A stretch of 52,377 nt of DNA, from positions 1-52,377 of the forward strand of contig MPUH01000468.1 in the NCBI GenBank assembly GCA_001970955.1, read 5' to 3'. The number at the start of each line of letters is the position of its first letter. Position 1 is the first letter of the stretch. Origin of the DNA: Stentor coeruleus. Taxonomy: Eukaryota > Ciliophora > Heterotrichea > Heterotrichida > Stentoridae. Below, one piece after another: positions 1 to 11,421 of the stretch. The notes beneath the pieces are model-generated. The model was not told the origin of the DNA and made no database searches. It saw only the letters and a list, made by a program, of their open reading frames with translations. Made by a program: the position numbers and the translations under genes.

Positions 1-248
1 ATTGTATCCATCTACCTATACCATCATAAAAGACAAATCTAAAATTTATATCTAACTAATACTATTCCAAATCTTACCTAAAAACATCAATAAATCCTCT
101 TATATTTCTCACACCTACCAGCTCTAATTATTAAAAATCCTTACAAAAATCTTTTTCACAAAATTCTTCCTCACAGGACAACCTTTCTAATACTACAACC
201 TAAAAACCAAGCAATCATTCTCCAAATTAACATTAATTATTAAAAACA
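1..248. other. 5' flank of the TBC gene, no gene seen
   Basis: Non-coding, AT-rich sequence that is strikingly poor in G on the plus strand, like most flanks upstream of plus-strand genes here. No open frame or RNA fold is recognised. Confidence 0.6.
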
Positions 249-1250
249 ATGGCAAGTCTTTCCACAAACGAAAATACTCCAATAAATTCCTCAAGTCCAC
301 GAAACATATTAAGATCTCAACACATAGTCCAATGTGATTGCGATACTCAACGTTTACCATTTATCAAACGTTATTTGTCCTTTAATACCAAATCCCAAAT
401 AACTTCATGTTGGAAGGTTCAAGAATGGTTGAAATATCTAAACTTCCCAAGAGATGCTGAAAATATTTACCACAATTTACTTAGAAGTTCATTAGATTTA
501 CAAGAATTCAGCAACAGTGTCCGTCAAATCGAGTTGGATTTGAAAAGAACTTATCCTGATGAAGTATATTTTAACACCAAAGAAGGAGAAGATAGTTTAC
601 GAAGAGTTTTAGTCGCTTATTGTAAATACGATCCTAATCTTGGCTATGTACAAGGGATGAATTATATAGTTGGAGCTTTATTATGGCATTGTACTGAAGT
701 AGATGCTTTTTGGATTTTTGTTGGGCTTATGGAAAAACATGAACTTAGAGATACATATTTACCTACATTTCCAGGTTTATCAAAACACTGTCAAATTATT
801 CAGCTTTTAACCCTTGAACAATTACCTAATCTTCATAGACATTTTGCCCAATTTGATGTCCAATGCCGTATGTATGCAACAGAATGGTGCTTTTCATTGT
901 TTGGTAGTGTAGTCCCTGCTAATGAAATGGTTAGTGTTTTTGATAATTTTTTTCAAAAAGGTTGGATTTTTTTTTATAAGTTCGTTATTTATATATTGAA
1001 AAGACTTGAAGGACAATTACTTGGGGCTAATGATTTGGCGGATATAATAATGCCTTTGAAAATATGCCATAAATCTCAGAGAGAATGGAAAAATTTTTTG
1101 TTGCTTCTTGACAATGGGAGAAGAAGTTTGACATGGGAGATTATGATGAATGAAGTTTCTGAGATTGTTATTGATGAAGATTATATTAGATATCTCCATC
1201 TGCATTTTGATTTAGATAAAGCGCAATTTGTATCAAAACGTAGTAATTAA
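249..1250 (+). CDS. TBC-domain Rab GTPase-activating protein
   Basis: A 333-residue protein that is almost entirely a TBC domain, the catalytic fold that accelerates GTP hydrolysis on Rab GTPases in membrane traffic. The arginine-finger motif IxxDxxR is seen as IELDLKR (residues 94-100, Arg100) and the glutamine-finger motif as YVQ (133-135) within GYVQGMN. The later TBC block with FFQKGWIFFYKF follows. Both catalytic residues are present, so it should be active. The first TBC motif (RxxxW) is not clear and the N-terminal 50 residues look disordered. The start is an ATG right after a G-poor leader; no intron is needed. A Rab (30917-31540) lies in the window, but nothing shows that it is the substrate. 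Confidence 0.9.
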   Translation: MASLSTNENTPINSSSPRNILRSQHIVQCDCDTQRLPFIKRYLSFNTKSQITSCWKVQEWLKYLNFPRDAENIYHNLLRSSLDLQEFSNSVRQIELDLKRTYPDEVYFNTKEGEDSLRRVLVAYCKYDPNLGYVQGMNYIVGALLWHCTEVDAFWIFVGLMEKHELRDTYLPTFPGLSKHCQIIQLLTLEQLPNLHRHFAQFDVQCRMYATEWCFSLFGSVVPANEMVSVFDNFFQKGWIFFYKFVIYILKRLEGQLLGANDLADIIMPLKICHKSQREWKNFLLLLDNGRRSLTWEIMMNEVSEIVIDEDYIRYLHLHFDLDKAQFVSKRSN

Positions 1251-1393
1251 TAATTATTGTAAATGGGTAATTGAATTTATTGATTAAGTAAGGATTATAT
1301 ACTTGCGCTTAATGACCTTTAAAGATATCGAATTATAAAATATAAACTTTAAACTATCTATCATTTACTATTCTATAAAACTAAGCATAAAAA

Positions 1394-2149
1394 CTATAAA
1401 GGATTAGGCTGATACGAAGGATATAAAACATATTCAGGCAAGTATTCTCCTTTTTTAATTTCAACCTTTAATCTTTTACCTAAAACTTGATATCCATTCA
1501 TCATTTTCACAGCATTGACAGCGCTTATCTTAGAGTCATAGCTAATAAACCCAAAGCCTTTACTTCTTCCGCTCTCTTTCTCATGCATGATTCTTGCACT
1601 TATCACATTACCAAAAGGTGAAAAGTATTTAATCAAATCTTGTTCATTCCACTCAATAGGCAAATGAAACAAAAATAAATTACAACCAGGTGGACCTTGA
1701 GGAGCAGAAGGAGTTTTAATAGGCTGGGCCATTTCTATTGGTTCTTCCCATTGAGTTAATCCTGTTTCTGTGTTGTAATAATAAGGCCTTCCATCTGATG
1801 ATGTATATTGGATATATTTAGACCGAGCTGGTTTTGGTAATGGGGCCCTGTCTATTTTTAATCTTTCTGCTTCACCATCTGCCCAACGAAGCTTGATTTT
1901 CTTATTAGAAACTAAATAGGTCTTACTTACTTCTTTACTCAAGTTTTTTATCACTTCTTCTGCTTCGGTTTTGCTTTGGAATTTTATATATGCACATCCA
2001 AGACCTAAGTGAAGATTACTTTTCCCGCCGTCTTTGAACACTGAAACTTCAAGAACTGCTGCTTGAGCCGAAAAATACTCTCTCACTTGCTCATCTGTCC
2101 ATTCTCTAGGCAGTTTTGTTGCAAAAATCTTTAAGCTTTGATCTACCAT
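1394..2149 (-). CDS. RNA-binding protein, RRM - WW-like - RRM
   Basis: A 251-residue protein with two RNA recognition motifs flanking a WW-like module. RRM1 spans about residues 5-91. The WW-like segment is about 108-137, with GRPYYYN and the second Trp (W134) present, but the position of the first WW Trp is occupied by Tyr112. RRM2 (about 156-235) is the better match, with RNP2 LFLFHL and RNP1 KGFGFISY, and resembles the third RRM of CELF/Bruno proteins. The combination of CELF-like RRM and WW recalls plant FCA, where the order is RRM-RRM-WW. A role in mRNA processing or translational control is inferred from the family only. It is convergent with the TBC gene, 143 bp apart. Confidence 0.85.
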   Translation of the reverse strand: MVDQSLKIFATKLPREWTDEQVREYFSAQAAVLEVSVFKDGGKSNLHLGLGCAYIKFQSKTEAEEVIKNLSKEVSKTYLVSNKKIKLRWADGEAERLKIDRAPLPKPARSKYIQYTSSDGRPYYYNTETGLTQWEEPIEMAQPIKTPSAPQGPPGCNLFLFHLPIEWNEQDLIKYFSPFGNVISARIMHEKESGRSKGFGFISYDSKISAVNAVKMMNGYQVLGKRLKVEIKKGEYLPEYVLYPSYQPNPL

Positions 2150-2746
2150 TATTGAAAGATTAGATATTTATTATAAGAGTTTGTTTAAAAGTTGGGATTA
2201 AGAGAGGAATTTTATGATTGGATTGGATTTTTCATAAGTAAGGAAATTTTGATTTAGTAGACATGAAATTTGATTAAGATTTATTAGATAGAGATTCTGA
2301 AGATTTTTATATTGATGTATTATGAAAGATATTATGTGCTTGATTAAGAAGATTTTTATGGTTGAATTATTTAAACTATCAGAATCAGCCTCGATTCCAT
2401 ATTTTCATAAGCATAATCTTTTTGTTTATCATCAAAGCATATTTTAACCTAAAAAGAACCATATCAAATATACTACTTCATTTTTTTAATTAGAAACTTG
2501 TTTAATACATCTCAAGTTCTATAAAATTTTAACCGTATTATAACCTTCCCACACTAATACTTGCTTAAAAAAGACCTACAAATCTTTTAAATCCAACAAT
2601 TCCCAATATCTTTAATTTTTCATTTTATATTCTTTATATCATACATAAACTATCAATAATAAATTTACAGCACATCTGTAGACCATAAAACCATAAAAAA
2701 ATTAATCAGGAATTCAAAGATCATACTGCTTACACATATTTATCTA
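2150..2746. other. intergenic region, no gene seen
   Basis: AT-rich sequence between two minus-strand genes. It holds the presumed promoter of the RRM gene (the part next to 2149 is C-poor on the plus strand, so G-poor in the gene's sense) and the 3' flank of the next gene. No coding or RNA signal noticed. Confidence 0.5.
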
Positions 2747-3454
2747 CTAAAACCTAAGTATAGGAACATCAGCCAAAAGCGCAGAGCTTAAAAACCTAGA
2801 ACTAGAACTAGGCTTAGGTGTACTCGGATACTCAATTTCATCCATAGTATCAAACGATGGTGTGCTCCATCCAAAGCCAACTTTTTGCTTAACCTGTTTA
2901 ATAAATTTGTCCATATTGCAATTGCTTTGCATTGAATTCGAAGGCCTATGAATTATTTTCCTTGATTGCTGTGGGGTTAATTTTTTTATCTCTTTCACAT
3001 ATTCTACTTGATCGTTAAGTATTACAATACTATCTACACTCGAACAACTTGATACAGAAAAACTAGTTTCATTAAAGAGATACCATTCGGTCTCTTGTGT
3101 TCTTTGTGAGGTATTAGTTAAGGATTTTACTTCAGTGGTTTTAGCATGTTTTTGGGCTTCTTCAATTAGCAGAATTTTTTTTTTCAGTTCTTGGTTTTCT
3201 AACTGCATATCATTATTTTTAGCTTTCAGTCTATTTATATGTTACAATATTGTTTTATCAAGATACTCGGTCAATGTTGATTGTGTTTGATGCAGTAGGT
3301 GTTGAATATGCTCAAGCTTTTTGGAGTACCTTGAAATTTTACGTTCTTTTGTGTTTGGTTTACTTAATGATTTTTGGTCGATTGTAAAGCAATCTGTTAA
3401 ATCGAGTAAGGATTCTGTGCAGTTAGCATTTACTGGATTCCTTGAAGATGACAT
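2747..3454 (-). CDS. uncharacterised protein with a short coiled coil, two exons
   Basis: Two minus-strand reading frames join into one 230-residue protein when a 15-nt intron (3245-3231) is removed: exon 1 is 3454-3246 and exon 2 is 3230-2747. The junction falls inside a Leu codon. Residues about 45-95 form a likely coiled coil that crosses the splice site (KKLEHIQHLLHQ, then MQLENQELKKKILLIEEAQK), which supports the joined model. The rest is Ser-rich and low in hydrophobic residues. No known domain is recognised; a structural or cytoskeletal role is possible but not shown. The start is an ATG with a C-poor upstream flank. Confidence 0.75.
3231..3245 (-). other. 15-nt intron
   Basis: Reads GTAACATATAAATAG on the minus strand. 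Retention stops translation after residue 70; removal joins two halves of a coiled coil. Confidence 0.85.
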
Positions 3455-4071
3455 TTATTTATTAGAAGTGCCAGATTTTTTTTTGCATTTTGTATAAGAC
3501 TTTAAGTTTATGTTAGAACCAGTATATTTTGATTGATGTAATGATTTTTTTATACTTTTTTTAAAGATTTAATATAATATTATATACATTGTTTAGAGAT
3601 TATTTTTTTTATTAATTATAAGTATGTATAATTATTAGGATTATGTGATAATATATAGGTGGGATGATAGGGAAAATGATTTTCATGTTTATTAAGTTAT
3701 GAGCGTTTCCATTTATCACGGGTTATTTTTATTAGTAATAGCATTTATAAAAGTTTTTAGGGGAAGTGAAAAGTTTGAACTAAATTTAAGATTATTTTAT
3801 TGAGATGAATTATTAAGCTGAAATTATCAAAATAAAACCAAATACACATAAATTATTATAATAAAATTCGTAACAATACTAGATTCAACTACAATAACAA
3901 CCTCTAATAAATAATTCTTAGGCTAAAAAAATCATAAACTAAATAAAAATCATCAGCCTCAATTAAAACTTTAAATCGACCCTCAACACCAAAGCCCTTA
4001 AAATAATAACCAAAAGTTTTTATTCCGATATCCCACATCTCATCCTACCTAAAAAGCTAATCTTTATATAA
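3455..4071. promoter_or_regulatory. divergent intergenic promoter region
   Basis: 617 bp between two divergently transcribed genes. The half next to the minus-strand gene (about 3470-3780) is C-poor on the plus strand, and the half next to the plus-strand gene (about 3780-4071) is G-poor. The skew flips roughly in the middle, as expected if each half is the upstream flank of its own gene. No specific motif is identified. Confidence 0.45.
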
Positions 4072-4608
4072 ATGGAACTTAATCGCCGGATGATTATGGT
4101 GAAGACTCCCGTAATTCATTACGATAATTCATATGAAGAAACCCCTCAATTGCCAAATATCTCAATAACCAAATTCAGAGAAATTCTTCGAGAAAATTCT
4201 CAGATTCTAAGTCTAGAAAAACAACAAGAAAACGAAGAAAATAATAAAGGAATCATGTGTAATGGTATGGGTTTAAGTCGTTATAGACTAAGAAAAGATT
4301 CTACTGATAATAAAAAGACTATTTTTATAAAAAGGACCGATATTCAATTCGATACACATAAAAGCATTGATAATAAAAGTCCTTATAATAAGAGAATTCT
4401 TAGTAGACTTTCATTAAGAAATATGTCTCAGCATCGTGGTATTGATTTGAAATTTTTTAAAAAGAAGTTTGAACCAAATGATATATTGATTGTGGATAAA
4501 ATCCCAACACCAAACAATCTTTATAGTAAAGAGTTTTTTAATGTAAACAAAAATAGGATTGCAAGGAAATCAAGACTTAATTCTGTGGGTAGTAGAAAGG
4601 TATTATGA
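4072..4608 (+). CDS. uncharacterised basic protein, 178 aa
   Basis: A 178-residue, Lys/Arg- and Asn-rich protein without membrane segments or a recognisable domain. It has a plausible ATG after a G-poor leader and ends at TGA, with a TAA some 30 nt further on. Its composition resembles other short ciliate-specific proteins here (4683-5267, 28631-29521). Function unknown. It is convergent with the next gene, leaving only 74 bp between stops. Confidence 0.7.
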   Translation: MELNRRMIMVKTPVIHYDNSYEETPQLPNISITKFREILRENSQILSLEKQQENEENNKGIMCNGMGLSRYRLRKDSTDNKKTIFIKRTDIQFDTHKSIDNKSPYNKRILSRLSLRNMSQHRGIDLKFFKKKFEPNDILIVDKIPTPNNLYSKEFFNVNKNRIARKSRLNSVGSRKVL

Positions 4609-4682
4609 AAGTCAATAATTTATATAATTGTATAATAAATTAAGAGAAACTAGGATATAGAGAAATAAATAGTATGAGATTT

Positions 4683-5267
4683 TTATAGTAATCCTGGATG
4701 ATAAAACCTTTTCCCTGCTGTTGATGGCCTTAAGTTCTTTTCCGAAGATGTCCCTGGACGAGAGTTGCTTGTACCTGTAACATTCATAGTATAATTAAGT
4801 GACGCACCTGCCATTCTTGGCACACGTCTGGAGTTTTCTGATAATTTTGAGCTTATATATTGACTAAATTCATGTTGTTTAATCCATTTCTTTATTGAAT
4901 AAGAAGACTTTGTTTTTTGAAGTCTACTAAGAAGTCCTTGGTTTTCCTCAGTTATTTTTTCAAGGCTTTGAATTCTTGAACCTCGATTTAAAGACTTATA
5001 ACTGGAACTTCTTAATAATTTTTTAGATGTCTGGGGACGTGAATCTATTTCATACATTTTCTGTAAGAGTTTTTGATTTTCAGTTTGTATAAGAAAATTT
5101 GTCTCGAATTTCAAAGTTTCAGCTTTAAGTTTGTTCTTTAAATGCATCATAGATTTTGGAGGATTGGTGTTAATTCTTGGCTTTATTGTGTTTAGTTTAA
5201 AGACATGCTGTATATGTTCTCTTATAACATCTCCTTCGTTAGTTTTTTTTGTCCCAGAACACCACAT
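4683..5267 (-). CDS. uncharacterised basic protein, 194 aa
   Basis: A 194-residue basic, Ser/Arg-rich protein with a short helical stretch near residues 40-75 and a C-terminal tail rich in Ser, Arg, Pro and Gly (for example SRPGTSSEKNLRPSTAGKR). No domain is recognised. It starts at an ATG and needs no intron. It could be a microtubule- or cortex-associated linker protein judging by composition alone; this is a guess. Confidence 0.7.
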   Translation of the reverse strand: MWCSGTKKTNEGDVIREHIQHVFKLNTIKPRINTNPPKSMMHLKNKLKAETLKFETNFLIQTENQKLLQKMYEIDSRPQTSKKLLRSSSYKSLNRGSRIQSLEKITEENQGLLSRLQKTKSSYSIKKWIKQHEFSQYISSKLSENSRRVPRMAGASLNYTMNVTGTSNSRPGTSSEKNLRPSTAGKRFYHPGLL

Positions 5268-5305
5268 CTTTTTATATTAATAATTATCTTATCTTATCTA
5301 AAGGG

Positions 5306-5514
5306 TTACTGTAGTCCTTTTCTGTCTTCTTTGCTCTTCACTTCTTCTTGTTTCTTGCCCTGAGTTTCAAATCCTTTAAGAACTATCGCGCCTGAGAGTC
5401 TGGTTAATGGATAAAGAGTTTATGATTTCCTGTTCCTAGATTTTGGTCAGGGAGATGAGGACTATGACCTTTTCTTAACTGCATAGGAAAATCTCCTTTA
5501 ATGAACTTCCTCAT
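5306..5514 (-). CDS. small basic protein, apparently frameshifted
   Basis: On the minus strand an ATG at 5514 opens a 36-codon frame beginning MRKFIKGDFPMQLRKGHSPH and stopping at TAA. A second frame, open from just before that stop to TAA at 5308-5306, encodes LTRLSGAIVLKGFETQGKKQ followed by a charged tail. One missing base in the TTT run at plus-strand 5413-5415 would fuse them into about 69 residues. There is no GT...AG that could act as a 15- or 16-nt intron. The sequence is less AT-rich than the surrounding spacer and looks coding. Alternatives are two unrelated short frames, a pseudogene, or a -1 ribosomal shift. No family is recognised. Confidence 0.45.
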
Positions 5515-5607
5515 ATTGATTTCGTGGGTTTTTTTTGGTATTTCATAGGCTAAGGGTTGTCAAAGCCATTTTATATACCTGTAAGTTACCATAATTATCT
5601 AAATTAT

Positions 5608-8600
5608 TTAACTATTAGGTCTTTTAGTTGATCCTTGACTAAACGATGGCTTCAATGGGATGATTTCAATAATTTCTGTCATTCTCTTAACTATAAGCTG
5701 TTCATTATTCAAATATGGTCTATAATATGCAAAATAATATATCACAGCTGCAAGACTAAAGCAAGAAATGAAATACGACAAATTTTTCAACTGCAACTCT
5801 ATAAGACTTTTTGAATCACTATTACAACTCAAACTTACAAACTTCAGTTTATCTGTCATGGCCATCATTTCATCAACATAATTAACCATAAACTCATGAC
5901 TGTCTTGTATTTTATTAAAAGTTATAAATTGAGATTCAAAATTCAGATAAGCCATAGCAGTATAAGTTCCTAAAGATAAAAATGTAGGCACATTATCAAT
6001 ATATTGAAAAATCAGATTTTCTAATCCAGGGGACATCAAAGCTCTAATCCTATCTTCTCTCATAGTATTTTTTGTTAAAAGTAAATTCGCTAAAGCTAGT
6101 TTATATGAAACAATAGGAGGTTTAAGACTGTTTATTTCAGGGAAAGTTCTTGTCAATGAAAACTCACTATTAAGTATTTCATTTTCATTAGAAAAAAAGC
6201 AAAGCTCTGTTATAGAAATTCTTCTTATAATAATTGTATACATCAATGTTGGCCTATAATAAAGATAATTATGGATGTTTTCATAAAAAACGTAACTTGT
6301 TACAACGTAGAGTACCCCTGCTGAAATGAAAAAGAACGCAAATCTTTTGAGATATATTGCGGAATGCCAATATTTTATTTGATGACTTTGTTTATAAACA
6401 CTAGCTTCTATTTCCTCGTAGTTATTTTGTTGATCATGTAAAAGGCTTAATCGATCTAAAAGACTAAATCTAAAGTCGTAATACCCAGAATGAGTTCTTT
6501 TTCTTAGTAGTTCCCATAAGTTATTAAAAGTTTTGTCTGCTGAAAAAACATATATTGATAAAAAACATGCTAATACCCCTGATACTGCAATTGCTACAAT
6601 CATAAGTAACATTCTTACATCATTTAAAGCCATAACTCTATCTTTTTCACATTTTGTTAGCCCTACCATAGCATCTTTTGTCACTTTAAATGACTTTCCA
6701 ATACCATTGTATATAAGGAAAAAAAGATTTTGTTTATAATCAGTGGAGTTACTTTTTATGTGTGCGACAAACTCTTGAGCCTAAATAAAAAGTACATTTT
6801 GTATAATCAAACCAATAATTGTATGCAAACTTTCATGTTTTGCTTCTGATAAATCTATAAAGTCCCAATAAGTTATTATTGGATGTTTTACTATTTTTGA
6901 ATATTCGCAAAATGACCAACTATCATAATCATTTAAAAGGCTTTGTTGGAGAATTTTTATTTGGGATATTCTAAGCTCTAAATTTTCAATGTTAAATAAA
7001 GATTGCGATCCTGATTGTAAACTTATATCAATCGATCTAGCAATTAGAGCAATTTGTGCTGAAGAATATGCTAAGTCTCCTAATTGGTTTAGTGTGTCTA
7101 ATGAATTTGCATGATTTACTGCTTGGGTGATATATACCATAATAAATATATTGTAGGCGATTATTGTGATAACTGATGCAAGGATTAAATATTTCATTGT
7201 TGATAAAGAGTTTAAAGCCTTTAATAAAAGCCTGTATTCAATTGTTTGCTTTTTTGGTACTGTTGATGATCCAGTTTGATTTTTTTTCTCATCTGCTGCT
7301 TCTTCTTCATCAGCTGTTGGTTGGACTTTTTGTTCTTCATTTATTTTTGCCTTAGGTTTTTCAGTGTCACTAACTTCATAATCACTAGCTTTAATTAAAG
7401 TTCCACGTCTTTTTTCTTCTTCATCTGTTAACTCACTATAAAAAGTGCTACGCCATCTATTAATCTCATCTAAATCCGAACTCACATAAAGGGCTAAAAA
7501 CTTGCAACTACTTATAGTTTTTTCCTTAACAACAACTGCAATTTCAACTTTCTCCATATTCTTATTAACCACCGGGAACATAAACAAATAATTCAAATAA
7601 TTTTTATCAATTTTCAAACCTGGTAAGAATTCTTCAACATATCTATTCTCCAAATTTTTATCTTCAATATCAAAAAACTTATAAAAATTCTCACTATGAC
7701 TATATATTTGCCCATATTCATTAATAATAGCCACTTCTCTTTTCTTCCCTCTAATAGGTTCAATCAAAGATAAAAAATACAATTCTCCCTCATAACCAAT
7801 ACATTCAGAATTGAAATAACATTCAACAAGAAACCCATTTTGACAAGACATAAACAATGGAGTACTTCTAAAAATATGATGTGTAGTCGAGTTTTCTACA
7901 AACATTTTCATTTGTTCATCATGCATTTCAAAAAAAGGTTTTGGGACAAATTGTTTAAGATAACAATCATTTATAGCCTCAACTGTATATCCTAAAAACC
8001 TTGCTAATGCAGAATTTGCATATAAAACTTTTCCTATTGGTTTCTGTGAAGCTGATGCTAATAATACACAGCTTGTTTCTTCGAATGTCATTGAGTATTT
8101 TTTCTTATGATTTATTTCTTTTTTACCTAATCCGCTACGTTTATTGAAAAGGATTTTCCCTTTTTCTTGATCTCCAAGGATTTCAGTTTGCAAACTGGCG
8201 TACATGTCGATGACAACTCGAGAATCAGGCATCATTTTAAGTAAATTTGTGTATTTTTCATTTAAAGAAATAATTGTTTGATATGTGTCATTTGTAAGTT
8301 CTTTAAGAGTTCCAAGCTCAGGGTCTTTTTCAAGTATTTTTTCTAAAAGGTTCATGAAATTTTCACATAGTTCAAGGTCTTGATATTTTGTTCGACGGAA
8401 TTCATTAAAATAAAGGAATAATTTATACCCATCTGAGTTTATAGAGTTTATATTTTGGAGATCTTCTTTACATTTAAAAACGTGGTAGTTGATAAAAATG
8501 TTTAGACCGTAGTGATTTATTTGAGATATTTTCATAAGTCCAAGCATTGGGTTGTTTAATATTAAATTACTATAGTTTGCTTGTATTATTAGGCTACGTT

Positions 8601-9696
8601 TATCTTTTGAATGTTTATAGTTACTATTTAGAAAGTTAATCATGGTTTCTTTTTTCTCACCTGATATTAAAAATGATCTATGGGCAAGTTCAAAAATTAA
8701 AAAATTGGATATTGAATTTATTTCTGCTTGATTGATTCTTTGGTATCTGTATTTTACACAAAAAGCTCCTATTATTATTAAAACAGGCTGGAGAAATATA
8801 GTTAAAATAAGGATAACTGCTGAATCATTCATTACCCAGCCTAATAAAAAGAACATAATTATCATTGTAGAAAGACCTTGTACGAGGATTTTAAGTAAAT
8901 TCATAATCTCTGAATAATTTGGCATGTAATAGCATATTTTTACAGTAACTAAAATTTGCATTAATCCTGAAAGTAGTAAATATGAAACATAATTACTTCT
9001 GATCATAGACATAAAAAGTAAACAGTTTATAAAAGATACTATTTTTGTTAAGGCATCGAACTCTCCTGCATTTTTGGCGAGAATGTCTTTTTTTGAGCGA
9101 AAATGATCCATTTCGAAATGGCAGCACTCATAAATAAGTGCTAAAGCTAAATGGATTACCAAAAGAATAGGTGCTGAAACAACACCCGTAGATCCGAAAT
9201 CTATAGTTGAAGTCGATAATTTATTTTCATATTCTTCAATAACTGCTAGGGTAGAATTTGAGTATTTAAACACTAACAAAAATGCAATTGTAATCGGAAT
9301 AAAATATAAATGACTGATTACAAAAAATATCAGCCTTAAAATTTTACAAAATGCTCTAGGTATTTTAGCTTTTTTTACCTCAATAATAACAGCTATTGCA
9401 CACATTAAAGATAGAATGAAAACTCCAGCCATAGAGATCAAGATGAAACCTAAAAGTATATTCAAATGAGCGAAAAGTGAATCCATGCATGGATAAGAAA
9501 GAGCTCGCCAAAAGTCCAAGTAATTTTGGAAATGATTGATTGGAAGTGATGGATACCAAAACAAATGTATATGTTGTAATAATAGATGCAAATGGATAAG
9601 GATCTGAATGAATTTCTCTGAATTTCCTGGAGGCTCAGCAGGGAGATCTCTAATGAAAACGTCATTAAAGGTTTTGTAAAAGAGATCAGCTTTCAT
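5608..9696 (-). CDS. TmcB/TmcC-like multipass membrane protein with TPR-like and PAS-like regions (paralog 1)
   Basis: Two exons (9696-6796 and 6780-5608) joined over a 15-nt intron give 1357 residues. From the N-terminus: about 330 residues with some seven membrane segments; a cytosolic helical region (about 340-530) resembling the TPR-like repeats of tiny macrocysts proteins B/C; a PAS-like fold (about 545-655, with YANSALARFLGY); an acidic linker (about 790-825); a membrane segment near 835-857; an extracytosolic-looking stretch; and three more membrane segments in exon 2. This layout is common in protists and known there as TmcB-like; the ligand is unknown. The assignment rests on architecture and on clear similarity to the two genes at 36040-45128. 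A role as a sensor is inferred from the PAS-like fold. Confidence 0.75.
6781..6795 (-). other. 15-nt intron
   Basis: Reads GTACTTTTTATTTAG on the minus strand, phase 0, between residues 967 and 968 of paralog 1. The two tandem paralogs have no intron at the equivalent place. Confidence 0.9.
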
Positions 9697-11421
9697 ATTT
9701 TATATCATTTTTACCTTATGGGCTGTATATAACTTAAAGGATAAATGAGAATTCTATTTTCTGTAGGTTTTTATTGTTTCTTGTTTTTTATGTTTTTCTT
9801 TAAGTGTGGATTTTAATTTCTTTGAAATTAATTCATTTAATTACTTAGGCAAAGTATTTAAGGTTAAGTCATTTACTATGTATTTATGTAATAATTTTTT
9901 GTGAAGATTTTTCCTTAATATTTGTAGTTTTAGTAGTTTTTTGGTTTTATTTTTAAAAAAGAATTATTTGTCTCTAAGATTTTTGGTATTCTTGAAAACT
10001 ACTGGAGTTTGTAATAGGTTTCAAGATCTTCCTTTTTCTAATTATCACATTGTTTGATATGAAAAATGATAATAATAACAAAAAGGAAATAGGAGATTGA
10101 TAATAGAATGACTTCAATTTTTTGTTCACATAATTATAATAAAAAAGAAAATATTTAAATGACCTTTATATAGTCTGGTTTAATTTTTTGCGTTAAATAA
10201 AAGAAAATAATTACATAAAGTTTATCTGGTTACAAATTTAAATATGTTTTGTACAAAAAAATAGAAGACAATCTATTTTGTATATTAAATTTAAGGCTAG
10301 ATTTTTATCTTAATTAAAATATTTTGTGCTTGTATCTTGGAGTGCATAATTATCAATAAAATATTAATATTTAGTATCTTTTTATAAAGATTATATTAAC
10401 TATAACAAATACTAAAGGTCCTAATTAAAAACATAATTTTTTTGTTTATTACTTGACAATTTAGCATCTGATACTTAACTTATTTTTCTTTTAGAATTAT
10501 GACTTTTTGATAAATAAACACATATTATACCTTAATATTTTTTAAAATGTTGTTTAAGACTTTTGTTGAAATTTCATTTGAATCATACATTTTTTACAAC
10601 TTTTTAAAAAGACAAGATTTTGATTAGGTTTCTTAAAAATTCCCCTGATAAACTATAATATAAGTTTTTATAAAATAGTAGAATACATATTTTGAAATTC
10701 GTCTGATTATAAATTTTGAGAGGATTTATAGATATTTTTATAAACAACTATGAACTTCTAAAATATTATTACCTTTTATTTTTTATTAAATTATTTTGTC
10801 ATTCTTATATTATTCAGCTTTCTTTTATTTTACCTTAGTTTTTAAGTGATAAAAAATAAAAAATATAAACTTAAGCCTTTAATAAACTTTCTTACAATTA
10901 GCCTATTCACACAAATCTTATACAAAAAAAACCTTTCATAGCATATAAATTATATAATAAATTTTTAGCTAAATTAAATAATAGCAGCAATCCAATCACT
11001 AAAATTAACTTAACATATCCACCTTCTTGCATAGATCCTAAATCATATCATATACTATACAATTTAAATAAAATCATATCTAATATAATGAAGATTTATA
11101 ATAAAATCAGATTTAAATCTATCAACTCTTCACTAATTAATATCACAAATACTAACTTTATTCACTATAAATAAAATCTCCTTTCATTAGTCTCTTAAAA
11201 TTTCTTCCCAAAAAATAATTTTAATCATCCTATAAAAATAAATACTTTTCATAAAATACCTCTCTTAAAAAACCCTTCTCATAAATATCCACAACATAAA
11301 AAACTACCAAACTCCTTTAAATCCATCGCAAAAACCCTTTCTTACAATCAATCCTTAATCAATCTCTTCACTTTATTCCTAAAACTCATTCTAAAACATA
11401 TCTAATAAAATCAAATAAAAT
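9697..11421. promoter_or_regulatory. long divergent intergenic region
   Basis: 1.7 kb with no open frame beyond background. It is extremely AT-rich. The right end is strongly strand-skewed: in 11281-11400 I count 33 C and 1 G on the plus strand. It must carry the promoters of paralog 1 (minus) and the PKG (plus). No tRNA or repeat was found. Confidence 0.5.
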
